DNA of 64,000 nucleotides from Rhizobiales bacterium Y(2018). GTDB taxonomy: Bacteria; Pseudomonadota; Alphaproteobacteria; Rhizobiales; Aestuariivirgaceae. The stretch is taken from NCBI GenBank assembly GCA_005502925.1, contig SCPD01000008.1:124001-188000 (forward strand), given 5' to 3'. This document shows, piece after piece, positions 53,727 through 63,139 of this stretch. Position 1 is the stretch's first letter; each line of letters begins with the position of its first letter. Both the position numbers and the translations under genes were made by a program. The notes beneath the pieces were generated by a model. It made no database searches. It was not told where the DNA came from and saw only the letters and a list, made by a program, of their open reading frames with translations.

Positions 53727-54659
53727 ATGCTGCGTATCGTCGCCCATCGTTTCGGAGCACCGGCCGATGTGCTTGTCTGCGAACCGGCACCGCTTCTCGA
53801 ACCTACGCCATCGGGTGTCGTGGTGAGGATGCGGGCGAGCGCCATCAATCCCTCCGATCTGGTGTCGGTCTCGGGCGCCTATTCCTTTCGGATTCCACTG
53901 CCTTTCGTTCCGGGTTTCGAAGGTGTGGGCGTCATCGATGCGATCGGCGCGGAAGTCTCCGGCCTTGGCATCGGGCGAAGAGTTTTGCCGCTCGGCTCAG
54001 CCGGCGGCTGGCAGAGTTGCAAGGCTTTGCCGGCGGCGTGGTGTATGGAAGTGCCCGACGACCTCAGCGACGAGCAGGCTGCGACGGCCTATGTCAATCC
54101 CTTGACCGCGCGGCTCATGCTGCGCGCTTTGGCGCCATCGCCTGGAATGCTGGTCGCGGTCAATGCGGCGAATTCCGCTATCGGACGCATATTGCTGCGC
54201 CTGCTTGACGCGATAAAGGTCAGGTCACTGGCGATCGTGCGCTCCAAGCAAGCGATGGAGCTGCTCGCGGATGAACCTATTTGCAATGTGATCCTGGCGG
54301 GTGAGGTGCTGCCACCGCTCGATGGCGGCTTCGACGCCATCGGCGGCGACCATGGCGCGGCGATGGCGCAGGCGATCAGGCCCGGCGGTGCGCTTATGCA
54401 TTACGGGATGCTTTCAGGCAGACCGCTTCCGCCCGGTCTTGGATCCGTCGTCAAACCCTTATGGCTGCGCAATCGGGTCCATGCCGCCTCCCGCGCAGAA
54501 TTACGAGCCGCGATGACTGAAGTGTTCGACGATATCCGCTCAGGCCTCGCCGCAACGACGATCGAAGCGTGTTATCCGCTCTCCGCGTATCGCGCGGCCT
54601 TGGCGCACAACGCGCAAGCCAGCCGGCGCGGCAAGATCCTCTTCACGCCACAGCTTTGA
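53727..54659 (+). CDS. MDR-family reductase, ETR-like
   Basis: This 310-residue member of the medium-chain dehydrogenase superfamily lacks the zinc-binding cysteines. It most resembles the 2-enoyl thioester/quinone reductase group: MRASAINPSDLV, FVPGFEGVGVIDAIG, AATAYVNPLTARLML and VAVNAANSAIGRIL (NADPH site). The family reduces enoyl thioesters or quinones. It is 20-30 residues shorter than usual. It follows the TetR gene by 19 bases and overlaps the converging TPR gene by 17 bases at the 3' end. Confidence 0.8.
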   Translation: MLRIVAHRFGAPADVLVCEPAPLLEPTPSGVVVRMRASAINPSDLVSVSGAYSFRIPLPFVPGFEGVGVIDAIGAEVSGLGIGRRVLPLGSAGGWQSCKALPAAWCMEVPDDLSDEQAATAYVNPLTARLMLRALAPSPGMLVAVNAANSAIGRILLRLLDAIKVRSLAIVRSKQAMELLADEPICNVILAGEVLPPLDGGFDAIGGDHGAAMAQAIRPGGALMHYGMLSGRPLPPGLGSVVKPLWLRNRVHAASRAELRAAMTEVFDDIRSGLAATTIEACYPLSAYRAALAHNAQASRRGKILFTPQL

Positions 54660-56301
54660 GCCGGCAGAAGCACGACGCCTTGACCGGTACGTCGGCGCGC
54701 GCCGCGGCGATGTCGAGCAGCTTCTTGATGATGATCGCGTCAGTGTGCTTGCCGAGCTTCTCGAGGCATTCGTGATAACCATGCAGGCTCCAGACATTGT
54801 TTGGATGCTGGCAGGCGCGCCGCAAGGTCTTGTCGAGGCCGAGATCGGCGCGATAGACCGCTTCGGCCTCCGCCACCTTGCCCTGCTCGAGGAGTAGGGC
54901 GCCCAGCGCATGGCGGGTCGGCTGCATCCAGCCCCAGGGCTCATCATAGGGGAGCGTGTCGTCGAACTCGACCGACTTGCGCAAATGAGTGAAGGCCTGG
55001 TCGAACCGGCCTTTACGATAAGCGATTTCGCCCTTCATCATCTCGGTGGCTATGGCCAAGATATCGAGCGCGGTGTTGTTGAAGAGATAACGCGTCGGCG
55101 GCACTTGCGCGACCGCGGCCTCGAAGTGTTTGGCTTCCGCCTCCGCTGCCGGCACGTCGCCCGACGCGGCATGTGCCACCGCCTTGGCATAGTGCGTCAG
55201 CGCCGTCGTCACGCAATAGAGCTTGCTGTTTGCGGGAAGCTTCTCGGCGATGATCTCGCGCCACTTACCGAAACGGATCAGCACATGCAGTTTCATCGGC
55301 ACGAAGCTTTCGAGCCAGTCGGCCATCGGTGGCACCTCGACGGTGAGCAGCTCCTCGGTGAGGGTGGCGGCCATCTCCTCGGCCGCCGTGATCGCGGGGG
55401 CATATTGGCCGAGGAACATCGCGCCATAGATCTTGAAGTGGAAATCATGACAGCGATAAAGCGAATAGAAATTCAGGCCGCCTTCGCGCGCGAAATATTT
55501 GCGGTCCGCGTGCATGGCGCGGTCGTTCCATTCGACGACATTGTGATAGTCGCCGCACAACACGTCGATATGGGTCGGCATGTGAAGCAGGTGGCCGGCG
55601 TCGGGCACGAGATGGCGCAGACGGTCGCCGGCTCTAAGCGCGCGCTCCGGCGTGGGCGACATCTCCATGAGGTGGATATACATGTGGAGAAGGCCCGGAT
55701 GGTCGTTGCCGCCCGGCTGCTTCATGGCCTTCTCCAGCACTTCGATCGCCTCCAGCGTGTCAGCGCCCTCGGCGGGCGTGCCGAGCTCGATGTTCCATAA
55801 TTGCCAGGGCGTGCGGTTCATGATCGCCTCGGCGAAGAGCGTCGCCACATCGAGGTCCTGGCCATAGACCTGATAGGCTTTGCGCATGGCGGCGGCATAG
55901 TCGTCATTCCAGATCGGCGTCACCTGGCCCGGCTCACGCGAAGGGTAGCGCAGGGTCAGAGGCTCGATGACAGCGCGCTCGACGGCGCTGGCCTTGTCCT
56001 TCAGCCGCAGCGCCTCGGCGGTTGCCTTGTGGGCGGTCGTCAGCGACCGCTCGAGATCGACCGTGTCGAAAGCCTTCCATTGCTTGTTGTAATTGGGGCC
56101 CGAGGCATAGGCGATGCCCCACCAGGCCATGGCGCAGTCGGGGTCGGCCTTGGCTGCCTTCTCGAAGCAGCGCACCGCTTCCTCATGATTGAAGCCGTAG
56201 CACCAGACGAGGCCGCGATCGAACCACTTCTGCGCGTCGGCCGATCGGGTCGTAACCGGGCGGCCGAAGGAGCCCAGCTCATAATCATAGTCGGTCGTCA
56301 T
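54643..56301 (-). CDS. TPR-repeat protein
   Basis: The 552-residue protein is made of helical tetratricopeptide-type repeats. The first reads WFDRGLVWCYGFNHEEAVRC-type, then AAKADPDCAMAWWGIAYASG, with more repeats towards the C-terminus (RHALGALLLEQGKVAEAEAVY). It has no signal peptide or catalytic motif. TPR proteins mediate protein binding; the partner is unknown. It is divergent from the SDR-like gene by about 95 bases. A related family occurs widely in proteobacteria. Confidence 0.78.
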   Translation of the reverse strand: MTTDYDYELGSFGRPVTTRSADAQKWFDRGLVWCYGFNHEEAVRCFEKAAKADPDCAMAWWGIAYASGPNYNKQWKAFDTVDLERSLTTAHKATAEALRLKDKASAVERAVIEPLTLRYPSREPGQVTPIWNDDYAAAMRKAYQVYGQDLDVATLFAEAIMNRTPWQLWNIELGTPAEGADTLEAIEVLEKAMKQPGGNDHPGLLHMYIHLMEMSPTPERALRAGDRLRHLVPDAGHLLHMPTHIDVLCGDYHNVVEWNDRAMHADRKYFAREGGLNFYSLYRCHDFHFKIYGAMFLGQYAPAITAAEEMAATLTEELLTVEVPPMADWLESFVPMKLHVLIRFGKWREIIAEKLPANSKLYCVTTALTHYAKAVAHAASGDVPAAEAEAKHFEAAVAQVPPTRYLFNNTALDILAIATEMMKGEIAYRKGRFDQAFTHLRKSVEFDDTLPYDEPWGWMQPTRHALGALLLEQGKVAEAEAVYRADLGLDKTLRRACQHPNNVWSLHGYHECLEKLGKHTDAIIIKKLLDIAAARADVPVKASCFCRLKAVA

Positions 56302-56395
56302 GGTTGCCTCATGGAGTTGCCGGGGCGCATCGTCATGGCTCAGCGAATCATCGTCAATCCCTATTACGATCGGCTTGAATTTAAAGAGGTTTCAC

Positions 56396-57667
56396 TTGCG
56401 CATACTGGTTCTGGGAGCGGGCGGCTTCATCGGCCGGCATATCGTGGCGGAATTGCTGAAGGCTGGCCATCAGCCGGTGGGCGCGGTGCGGCGCGAGGCG
56501 GATTTCGCGCGCGCTTTTCCCGGCGTTGCGGCGGTCGCCTGCGATCTGGCGCGAGATGTCTCCGTCGCCGACTGGCTGCCACGGCTCGCGGGTGTCGATG
56601 CGGTGGTGAATGCAGCGGGCGTTCTCAGCGGCGCCGAGATGGAGGCGGTGCATGTCACGGCGCCGCGCGCGCTTTACGAAGCCTGCGCGATAGCTGGCGT
56701 GAAACGGGTTGTACTGATCTCGGCGATCAGCGCCAGGCCCGAGGTCGATACCGATTATGCGCGCGCCAAGCTCGCTGGCGAAAAGCTGTTGCAGGACGGC
56801 CCGCTCGACTGGACCATTCTGAAGCCCTCGCTCATCGTGGCGAAGGGCTCCTATGGCGGCACCTCGCTTTTACGCGGGCTCGCCGGCCTGCCGCTGTTCA
56901 CGCCTTTGGTCGGTGATGGTCATTTTGCCTTTTCCCCGCTGCATGCCCCGGATCTCGCCCGGGCGGTACGGGTCGTTTGCGAGGAGGGGCGTTTCAGCCG
57001 GCAGGTTCTCGAACCCGCGGGACCTGAGATCATTTCACTGCGCGATCTGCTCTCCCGCTACCGGGCCTGGCTCGGTTTGCCGCCCGTGCCATACCTCTCC
57101 ATTCCAATGGGTGTCATGCGAGGGCTTGCGGCGCTCGGCGATCGGATGGGGCGGGGCCCCATCTCGAGCAACAGCCTGGCGCAACTCATTGCCGGCAACG
57201 AGGGCAATGGCCAGCGCTTCGCCGCGGCGATCGGGTTCATGCCGCGCTCGTTCGCCCAGTTCATGGCGGAGGAGCCGGCCGAAGTACAGGACCGCTGGCA
57301 TGCGCGGCTGTTCTTCATGGCGCCGGTGCTCAAATTCGCGCTGGCGGCAATGTGGCTGCTCTCGGGGCTCATCGGTTTCTTCACCGGCCTGCCGCTGGCG
57401 CAGGAGATTCTGGCAACGCTGGGGCTTCCGCCGGGCTTGGCCATGCCGGTCGTCGTGCTCACCTGCCTCATCGATCTTGCCATCTGTTTCCTGGTGCTGA
57501 GCGGGCGCAAGGCCACCATCGCGCAGCTCGCCGTCATCGCCGGCTACACGCTGTTGCTCACTTTAGCGATGCCGTCGCTTTGGCTCGATCCGCTGGGGCC
57601 GCTGCTCAAGAACATCCCGATCATGGCGGCGGTGCTTTGTCATGGCGTTTTGAGGGAGCAGAGATGA
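56396..57667 (+). CDS. SDR-like NAD(P)-binding domain fused to DoxX-like membrane domain
   Basis: The 423-residue protein joins an atypical short-chain dehydrogenase domain (LRILVLGAGGFIGRHIVAEL, VVNAAGVL; about residues 1-290) to a four-helix DoxX-like membrane domain (FALAAMWLLSGLIGFFTG, VLTCLIDLAICFLVL). I choose TTG 56396 because AAAGAGG lies upstream and the Rossmann glycine motif then starts at residue 7; a longer frame to 56300 adds an implausible leader. It overlaps the DUF2269 gene by ATGA. A membrane-linked reductase is a fair inference. Confidence 0.8.
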   Translation: MRILVLGAGGFIGRHIVAELLKAGHQPVGAVRREADFARAFPGVAAVACDLARDVSVADWLPRLAGVDAVVNAAGVLSGAEMEAVHVTAPRALYEACAIAGVKRVVLISAISARPEVDTDYARAKLAGEKLLQDGPLDWTILKPSLIVAKGSYGGTSLLRGLAGLPLFTPLVGDGHFAFSPLHAPDLARAVRVVCEEGRFSRQVLEPAGPEIISLRDLLSRYRAWLGLPPVPYLSIPMGVMRGLAALGDRMGRGPISSNSLAQLIAGNEGNGQRFAAAIGFMPRSFAQFMAEEPAEVQDRWHARLFFMAPVLKFALAAMWLLSGLIGFFTGLPLAQEILATLGLPPGLAMPVVVLTCLIDLAICFLVLSGRKATIAQLAVIAGYTLLLTLAMPSLWLDPLGPLLKNIPIMAAVLCHGVLREQR

Positions 57668-58140
57668 TCGATCCTTATCTGCTCATCAAATGGCTGCATG
57701 TGCTGAGTTCGACCGTACTGTTCGGCTTCGGCGCCGGCACCGCTTATTACTTCTGGCTGGCACATCGCAGTGGTGATCCGCGCATCATCGCCTCGGTCGG
57801 GCGCATGGTTGTCAAAGCGGACTGGATCTTCACCGGCACGAGCGGCGTCGTGCAGCCGGTGACCGGCATCGCGCTGGCGCATCTTTCCGGCGTCGATTTT
57901 CGCGAATCCTGGCTGGTCGCGAGCTATTGTCTCTACCTTCTGGCGCTCGCCTGCTGGCTGCCGGTCGTCGCCTTGCAGATCAAGGCGCAAAGATTGGCGA
58001 GCCGCGCTGTGGCGCAGGGCACACCGCTGGGCGACGATTACCGGCGGGCCATGCGCCTGTGGTTCGTTCTCGGCTGGCCGGCTTTCATCGGCCTTCTGTG
58101 TGTCTTCTGGCTGATGATCGCGCGGCCCGTGCTGTGGTGA
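57664..58140 (+). CDS. DUF2269-family integral membrane protein
   Basis: The 158-residue protein has four hydrophobic segments (LLIKWLHVLSSTVLFGFG, FTGTSGVVQPVTGIALAHL, SYCLYLLALACWLPVVA and WFVLGWPAFIGLLCVFWLM). The first conserved histidine, in KWLHVLS, is typical of the DUF2269 family. Its ATG overlaps the stop of the SDR-DoxX gene, and it was hidden within a longer frame. The paired occurrence suggests one membrane complex; function is unknown. Confidence 0.78.
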   Translation: MIDPYLLIKWLHVLSSTVLFGFGAGTAYYFWLAHRSGDPRIIASVGRMVVKADWIFTGTSGVVQPVTGIALAHLSGVDFRESWLVASYCLYLLALACWLPVVALQIKAQRLASRAVAQGTPLGDDYRRAMRLWFVLGWPAFIGLLCVFWLMIARPVLW

Positions 58141-58551
58141 TCAGCGGCCCAGCCGCGGATTGGGCATGTAGGTCGGGCAGTGATAGAAATTGACGCCGTA
58201 CAGCACGAAGACTTTCTTCGATTTGCGGACGAGCGGCAAGGCGACGGCTTTGGTCTGGCCATCGGTCGTCAGCTGCACCGCCAGATTGACCGTCTTGCGG
58301 TCGATGGCGACATCCGTGATCGCGCCGACCGACGTGTTCCAGTTGATCTCGTCCTGGGTCAGATTGATGAAAGCGCGCTTGTCCTTGTAGTCGGGACCTT
58401 TCGGATCGGCACGGTTCATCATCTGGCACCAGTCCTTGTTCTGGGCATAGGTGCCGGATTCGAGGGGGATTTCTTCCCGGGCCATCGCGCCACCTGTGGT
58501 GACGACGAGACCGGCCAACCCAGCGAACAGCATCCGTGATCCAAAGCGCAT
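58141..58551 (-). CDS. Secreted hypothetical protein
   Basis: The 136-residue product starts at ATG 58551 with an AGGAGG site and has a signal peptide (GSRMLFAGLAGLVVTTGGAMA, cleaved before REE). The mature part contains QNKDWCQMMNRADPKGPDYK and ends NFYHCPTYMPNPRLGR; two cysteines could form a disulfide. I do not recognise the family. It converges on the DUF2269 gene without overlap. Confidence 0.6.
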   Translation of the reverse strand: MRFGSRMLFAGLAGLVVTTGGAMAREEIPLESGTYAQNKDWCQMMNRADPKGPDYKDKRAFINLTQDEINWNTSVGAITDVAIDRKTVNLAVQLTTDGQTKAVALPLVRKSKKVFVLYGVNFYHCPTYMPNPRLGR

Positions 58552-58647
58552 GAAAGTCCTCCTGAACGGGCGATCCATAACATAAAAAAGGCGGGACCGA
58601 AGTCCTGCCTTCATTACACAATGTGAACAGGTGGTTTCTGGCCGATC

Positions 58648-59022
58648 TTAGGCAGCGTGGTCGGGGATCTCGGAAATGTCGTGATAGACCGGGATGCCGC
58701 GGCGGCGCGCGATGCGCACATCTTCCTCTGCGCCCTTCGAATCGCCCGGGAGACGCAAGACCGCGTCGCAATGCTCAAGCAGGCGCCCCGCGGTCGGGTG
58801 AAGGACGCGATCATAGAGCGTGTCGCCGACTTCCTTGCCGCCCGCTGTCTGCCAGATCGGCAGCGCCACCCATTCGCCGATCATCGGCACATGGCCTTTT
58901 TCGAAGATCGGCCAGGAGGCCTCTTCGAGGCGCTTCAGATTGGCGGCCATCCTGGCCGGATCATCGCCGGTGCCCGACCGATAGGGGCCGGCGATCAGGA
59001 TCATCATGGGTTTCTTCGACAT
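58648..59022 (-). CDS. DUF4406/nucleoside deoxyribosyltransferase-like protein
   Basis: The 124-residue protein has IAGPYRSG near the start and HCDAVLRLPGDSKGAEEDVRIA near the end, as in the nucleoside 2-deoxyribosyltransferase/DUF4406 fold. I start at ATG 59022, which has GGAGCG upstream; an in-frame ATG at 59034 is the alternative. It is divergent from the DeoR-family gene and shares its repeat-rich promoter. A nucleotide-sugar or NAD-related substrate is conceivable but not shown. Confidence 0.68.
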   Translation of the reverse strand: MSKKPMMILIAGPYRSGTGDDPARMAANLKRLEEASWPIFEKGHVPMIGEWVALPIWQTAGGKEVGDTLYDRVLHPTAGRLLEHCDAVLRLPGDSKGAEEDVRIARRRGIPVYHDISEIPDHAA

Positions 59023-59061
59023 GGGACGCTCCAAAGTTGACTAACGATTGTTTCTAACATT

Positions 59062-59096
59062 TCGTGACATATCGTGCAATATCGTGTAAATTCGTG
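59062..59096. promoter_or_regulatory. Four TCGTG direct repeats at exact 10-base period
   Basis: TCGTG recurs at 59062, 59072, 59082 and 59092, within AT-rich surroundings, ending 3 bases before the DeoR ATG. The helical phasing and TTCGTG core fit the direct-repeat operators known for DeoR-family repressors. Confidence 0.7.
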
Positions 59097-59098
59097 TA

Positions 59099-59842
59099 AT
59101 GCTGACGGAACTGAGAAAACAACTGCTGCTCGACCGGCTGGCCAAGGACGGGCGGATCGTGGCGAAGGAGTTGAGCAACGAGCTCGGGCTCTCCGAGGAC
59201 ACGATCCGCCGTGACCTGCGCGAGCTTGCAAGCGAGGGGCGGCTCACGAGGGTGCATGGCGGGGCGCTGCCCGCGTCTCCCACGGTCGCCAATCTCGCCG
59301 CCCGAAGGTCCATGGCGACGGACGAAAAGTCCCGGCTCGGCCGGAAGGCGGCTGGCTTGATCCAGCGGCGGCAGCGGGTCTTCATCGACGGCGGCACGAC
59401 GCATCTGGAGCTTGTCCGCGCGCTGCCGCTCGATCTTGAGCTCACTGTCATCACCCACAGCCCGACCATCGCCGCAGCGCTCGAGCCACATCAGGCCGTC
59501 GAGGTGATCTTGATCGGTGGCCGCTTGTTCCGTCACTCGATGGTGGCGGTAGGGGCGGAGGCGCTCGAGCAGATCCAAAGGCTGCGCATCGACCTGGGCT
59601 TCGTCGGCCTCACCGGCCTCCATCCGGAGGAAGGCGGAACTACGGGTGATTTCGAGGAGGCGGCGATCAAGCGCGCGATTATCGGGCGTTCCGGAGAAAG
59701 TATTGCCCTGATGACGGAGGAGAAGCTGGGGACTGCTTCTGCCTATGGCGTCTGCACGCTCACCGAGATTTCTAAGGTCGTGGCCTCGCCGACGGATAGG
59801 CTGAAAGCCTTCAAGGATCCCAGCAAGTTCATCCGGGTATGA
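59099..59842 (+). CDS. DeoR/GlpR-family regulator
   Basis: The 247-residue regulator has an N-terminal DeoR helix-turn-helix (IVAKELSNELGLSEDTIRRDL) followed by RLTRVHGGAL, and a C-terminal sugar-phosphate sensor with FIDGGTTHLELVRAL and TDLGFVGLTGL-like blocks. Members repress sugar or nucleoside genes until a phosphorylated sugar binds. Four phased TCGTG repeats cover its own promoter and that of the divergent DUF4406-like gene, suggesting autoregulation. A bidirectional terminator separates it from groEL. Confidence 0.9.
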   Translation: MLTELRKQLLLDRLAKDGRIVAKELSNELGLSEDTIRRDLRELASEGRLTRVHGGALPASPTVANLAARRSMATDEKSRLGRKAAGLIQRRQRVFIDGGTTHLELVRALPLDLELTVITHSPTIAAALEPHQAVEVILIGGRLFRHSMVAVGAEALEQIQRLRIDLGFVGLTGLHPEEGGTTGDFEEAAIKRAIIGRSGESIALMTEEKLGTASAYGVCTLTEISKVVASPTDRLKAFKDPSKFIRV

Positions 59843-59845
59843 AAA

Positions 59846-59869
59846 AACCCCGGTGTTTCCACCGGGGTT
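59846..59869. terminator. Rho-independent terminator, groEL and DeoR gene
   Basis: AACCCCGGTG pairs with CACCGGGGTT around a four-base TTTC loop. On the minus strand it is followed by a T run (59842-59847), making it a strong terminator for groEL. It also serves the converging DeoR gene. Confidence 0.9.
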
Positions 59870-59894
59870 CGTGTTTCTTGCCTGAAGGGCTGGA

Positions 59895-61544
<1,650 letters not shown>

Positions 61545-61576
61545 CTACTGAAATGTTGAGCTACAGACGGATAAGA

Positions 61577-61891
61577 TCAGGCCGCCTTCTTCGAGGACGA
61601 CTTGCCCTCGAGAACGCCCATGATGTCCGACTCTTTCATGATCAGATATTCGGTGCCGTCGATCTTGACCTCGGTGCCCGACCACTTGCCGAACAGGACA
61701 ATATCGCCAGCCTTGACGTCGATCGGGATCAGCTTGCCCGCTTCGTCGCGGCCGCCCGGGCCGACGGCGATGATCTCGCCCTGCATCGGCTTTTCCTGGG
61801 CGGTTTCGGGGATGATGATGCCACCCTTGGTCTTGGTGTCTTCCTCAACTCGGCGCACAACCACTCGGTCGTGCAGAGGACGGAACTTCAT
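61577..61891 (-). CDS. groES: Co-chaperonin GroES
   Basis: The 104-residue lid of the GroEL chamber starts [14 protein letters not shown], has the mobile loop [17 protein letters not shown] and the later blocks [17 protein letters not shown] and [12 protein letters not shown] use ATG 61891 rather than the in-frame upstream 61966. The CIRCE site lies 94 bases upstream. The SSSKKAA tail is slightly longer than in E. coli. Confidence 0.97.
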   Translation of the reverse strand: MKFRPLHDRVVVRRVEEDTKTKGGIIIPETAQEKPMQGEIIAVGPGGRDEAGKLIPIDVKAGDIVLFGKWSGTEVKIDGTEYLIMKESDIMGVLEGKSSSKKAA

Positions 61892-61984
61892 GCGATGTCT
61901 CCTTCGTTGGTCGCATTGTTCGATGGGGTCGCCGGAGCCTGGAGCAATGAAAGCGAGGCCTCCCAACCCCGTTTCCGGCGCCTG

Positions 61985-62011
61985 TTAGCACTCATCGATT
62001 AAGAGTGCCAA
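61985..62011 (-). promoter_or_regulatory. CIRCE element (HrcA operator)
   Basis: TTAGCACTC, nine bases, GAGTGCCAA: the CIRCE inverted repeat with one mismatch from the consensus GAGTGCTAA. It lies about 94 bases before the groES start. HrcA binds it to repress groES-groEL at normal temperature. Confidence 0.92.
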
Positions 62012-62130
62012 CAGCTGCCGGCTGAGATAGGGCAGAGGGCCCGGAGCGTCAAGGGGAGGGCTTTGAAAATAAGTGGTTACCGATCGGTCACGTTTTGTCC
62101 GGGGCCGATGGACGGTCCCCCAGAACAGAG

Positions 62131-62153
62131 AAAGCGGGGAGCCGCCCCGCTTT
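62131..62153 (-). terminator. Terminator of the outer membrane barrel gene
   Basis: AAAGCGGGG pairs exactly with CCCCGCTTT around a five-base loop, 24 bases past the barrel-gene stop on the minus strand, followed there by TCTCTGTT. Confidence 0.7.
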
Positions 62154-62176
62154 CCACTCGCTACCGGCCTAGCCGA

Positions 62177-62881
62177 TCAGTTGAAATAGAAACTCACGCC
62201 GCCGCGGACGATGAAGGCGTCCTCCAACTCGACTTCTTCACCGGAGTTGCCGAAATCCTCGATACTCTCCTTGTCGTTGAAGAAGTAATAGAGCCCCTCC
62301 GCGCGCAGGCGGACCATATCTGTGGCGGCATATTCGAGGCCGCCCCCAACAACGCCCCCGATATCGTCGAAATCGACATCGCCGTCCGAGGGATCAAATC
62401 CCGTGTTCTTGACCTCCCAGCTGGCATCGGGGATGGCGATGCCGCCCGTGGCGTACAAAAGCACGTCGTCAAGAGCCACGCCCAGCCTGGCGCGTACTGA
62501 CGCAAGGAGATCGACGTCGCCCTTCTGCTCCTCACTTTCGCCAGGGTCCGGCGCACCGGCGGAATCGCTCAGATCCGTGAATGTAACGTCACCTTCGATG
62601 CCGAAGACGATATTATCCATCTGCCAGTTGTAACCGGCATGAAGTCCACCAACGATACCTTCGAGATCAAGCTCCTCTGCGTCGAGAACGCTGCTGGAAT
62701 CGTTGCAATCATGGCAGCCGCTCATATTGGCCCAGCCGTAGCCCAGGCTGCCGCCGACATAGAAGCCGCTCCAGTCCGTTGCGGCCACCGGTTCAGGCAT
62801 GATGTCGGCCGCTTGGGCGGTTGTTCCCAGCGCCAGAAACAGGGCAAGTGCGGTGGTGCTGCCAAGAAGTATCTTTTTCAT
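62177..62881 (-). CDS. Outer membrane beta-barrel protein, Omp25/31-like
   Basis: The 234-residue protein has a signal peptide ending TTAQA before ADIMPEP, then DWSGFYVGGSLGYGWA, the conserved opening of alphaproteobacterial Omp25/Omp31 barrels. Alternating strands follow (VGGLHAGYNWQMDNIVFGIE, LLASVRARLGVAL, LEYAATDMVRLRAEGLYY) and the end is GGVSFYFN. I use ATG 62881. It is divergent from the TPR gene at the window's end. It is a porin-like or structural barrel; the function is not specific. Confidence 0.85.
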   Translation of the reverse strand: MKKILLGSTTALALFLALGTTAQAADIMPEPVAATDWSGFYVGGSLGYGWANMSGCHDCNDSSSVLDAEELDLEGIVGGLHAGYNWQMDNIVFGIEGDVTFTDLSDSAGAPDPGESEEQKGDVDLLASVRARLGVALDDVLLYATGGIAIPDASWEVKNTGFDPSDGDVDFDDIGGVVGGGLEYAATDMVRLRAEGLYYFFNDKESIEDFGNSGEEVELEDAFIVRGGVSFYFN

Positions 62882-63139
62882 CGTCGAATTTCCCCTACGA
62901 CCCTCGATTCGTAAGCTATTGAATTTCGTTGGGTAAAGCAACTTGGATCAAACTGGCACGCGGGTCACAAAGTGGTTCCGGATAGGCCTGTATAGAATTG
63001 ATCTGATTAAGTTTTTTTATGCCTCAGCGAATGGTGTGCTACTGTTGCATAGTTGTCACAATGGGAAGAAAAATCACCCGACGTTAGCCGCAATGTGGAT
63101 AATCGCCAACAGGCGCGGCGGAAGGTCCAGAGAGCGTTG

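Noticed and set aside
59062..59096. CRISPR-like short repeats
   Set aside because: The repeats are 5 bases at a 10-base period with no spacers, so an operator is more likely.
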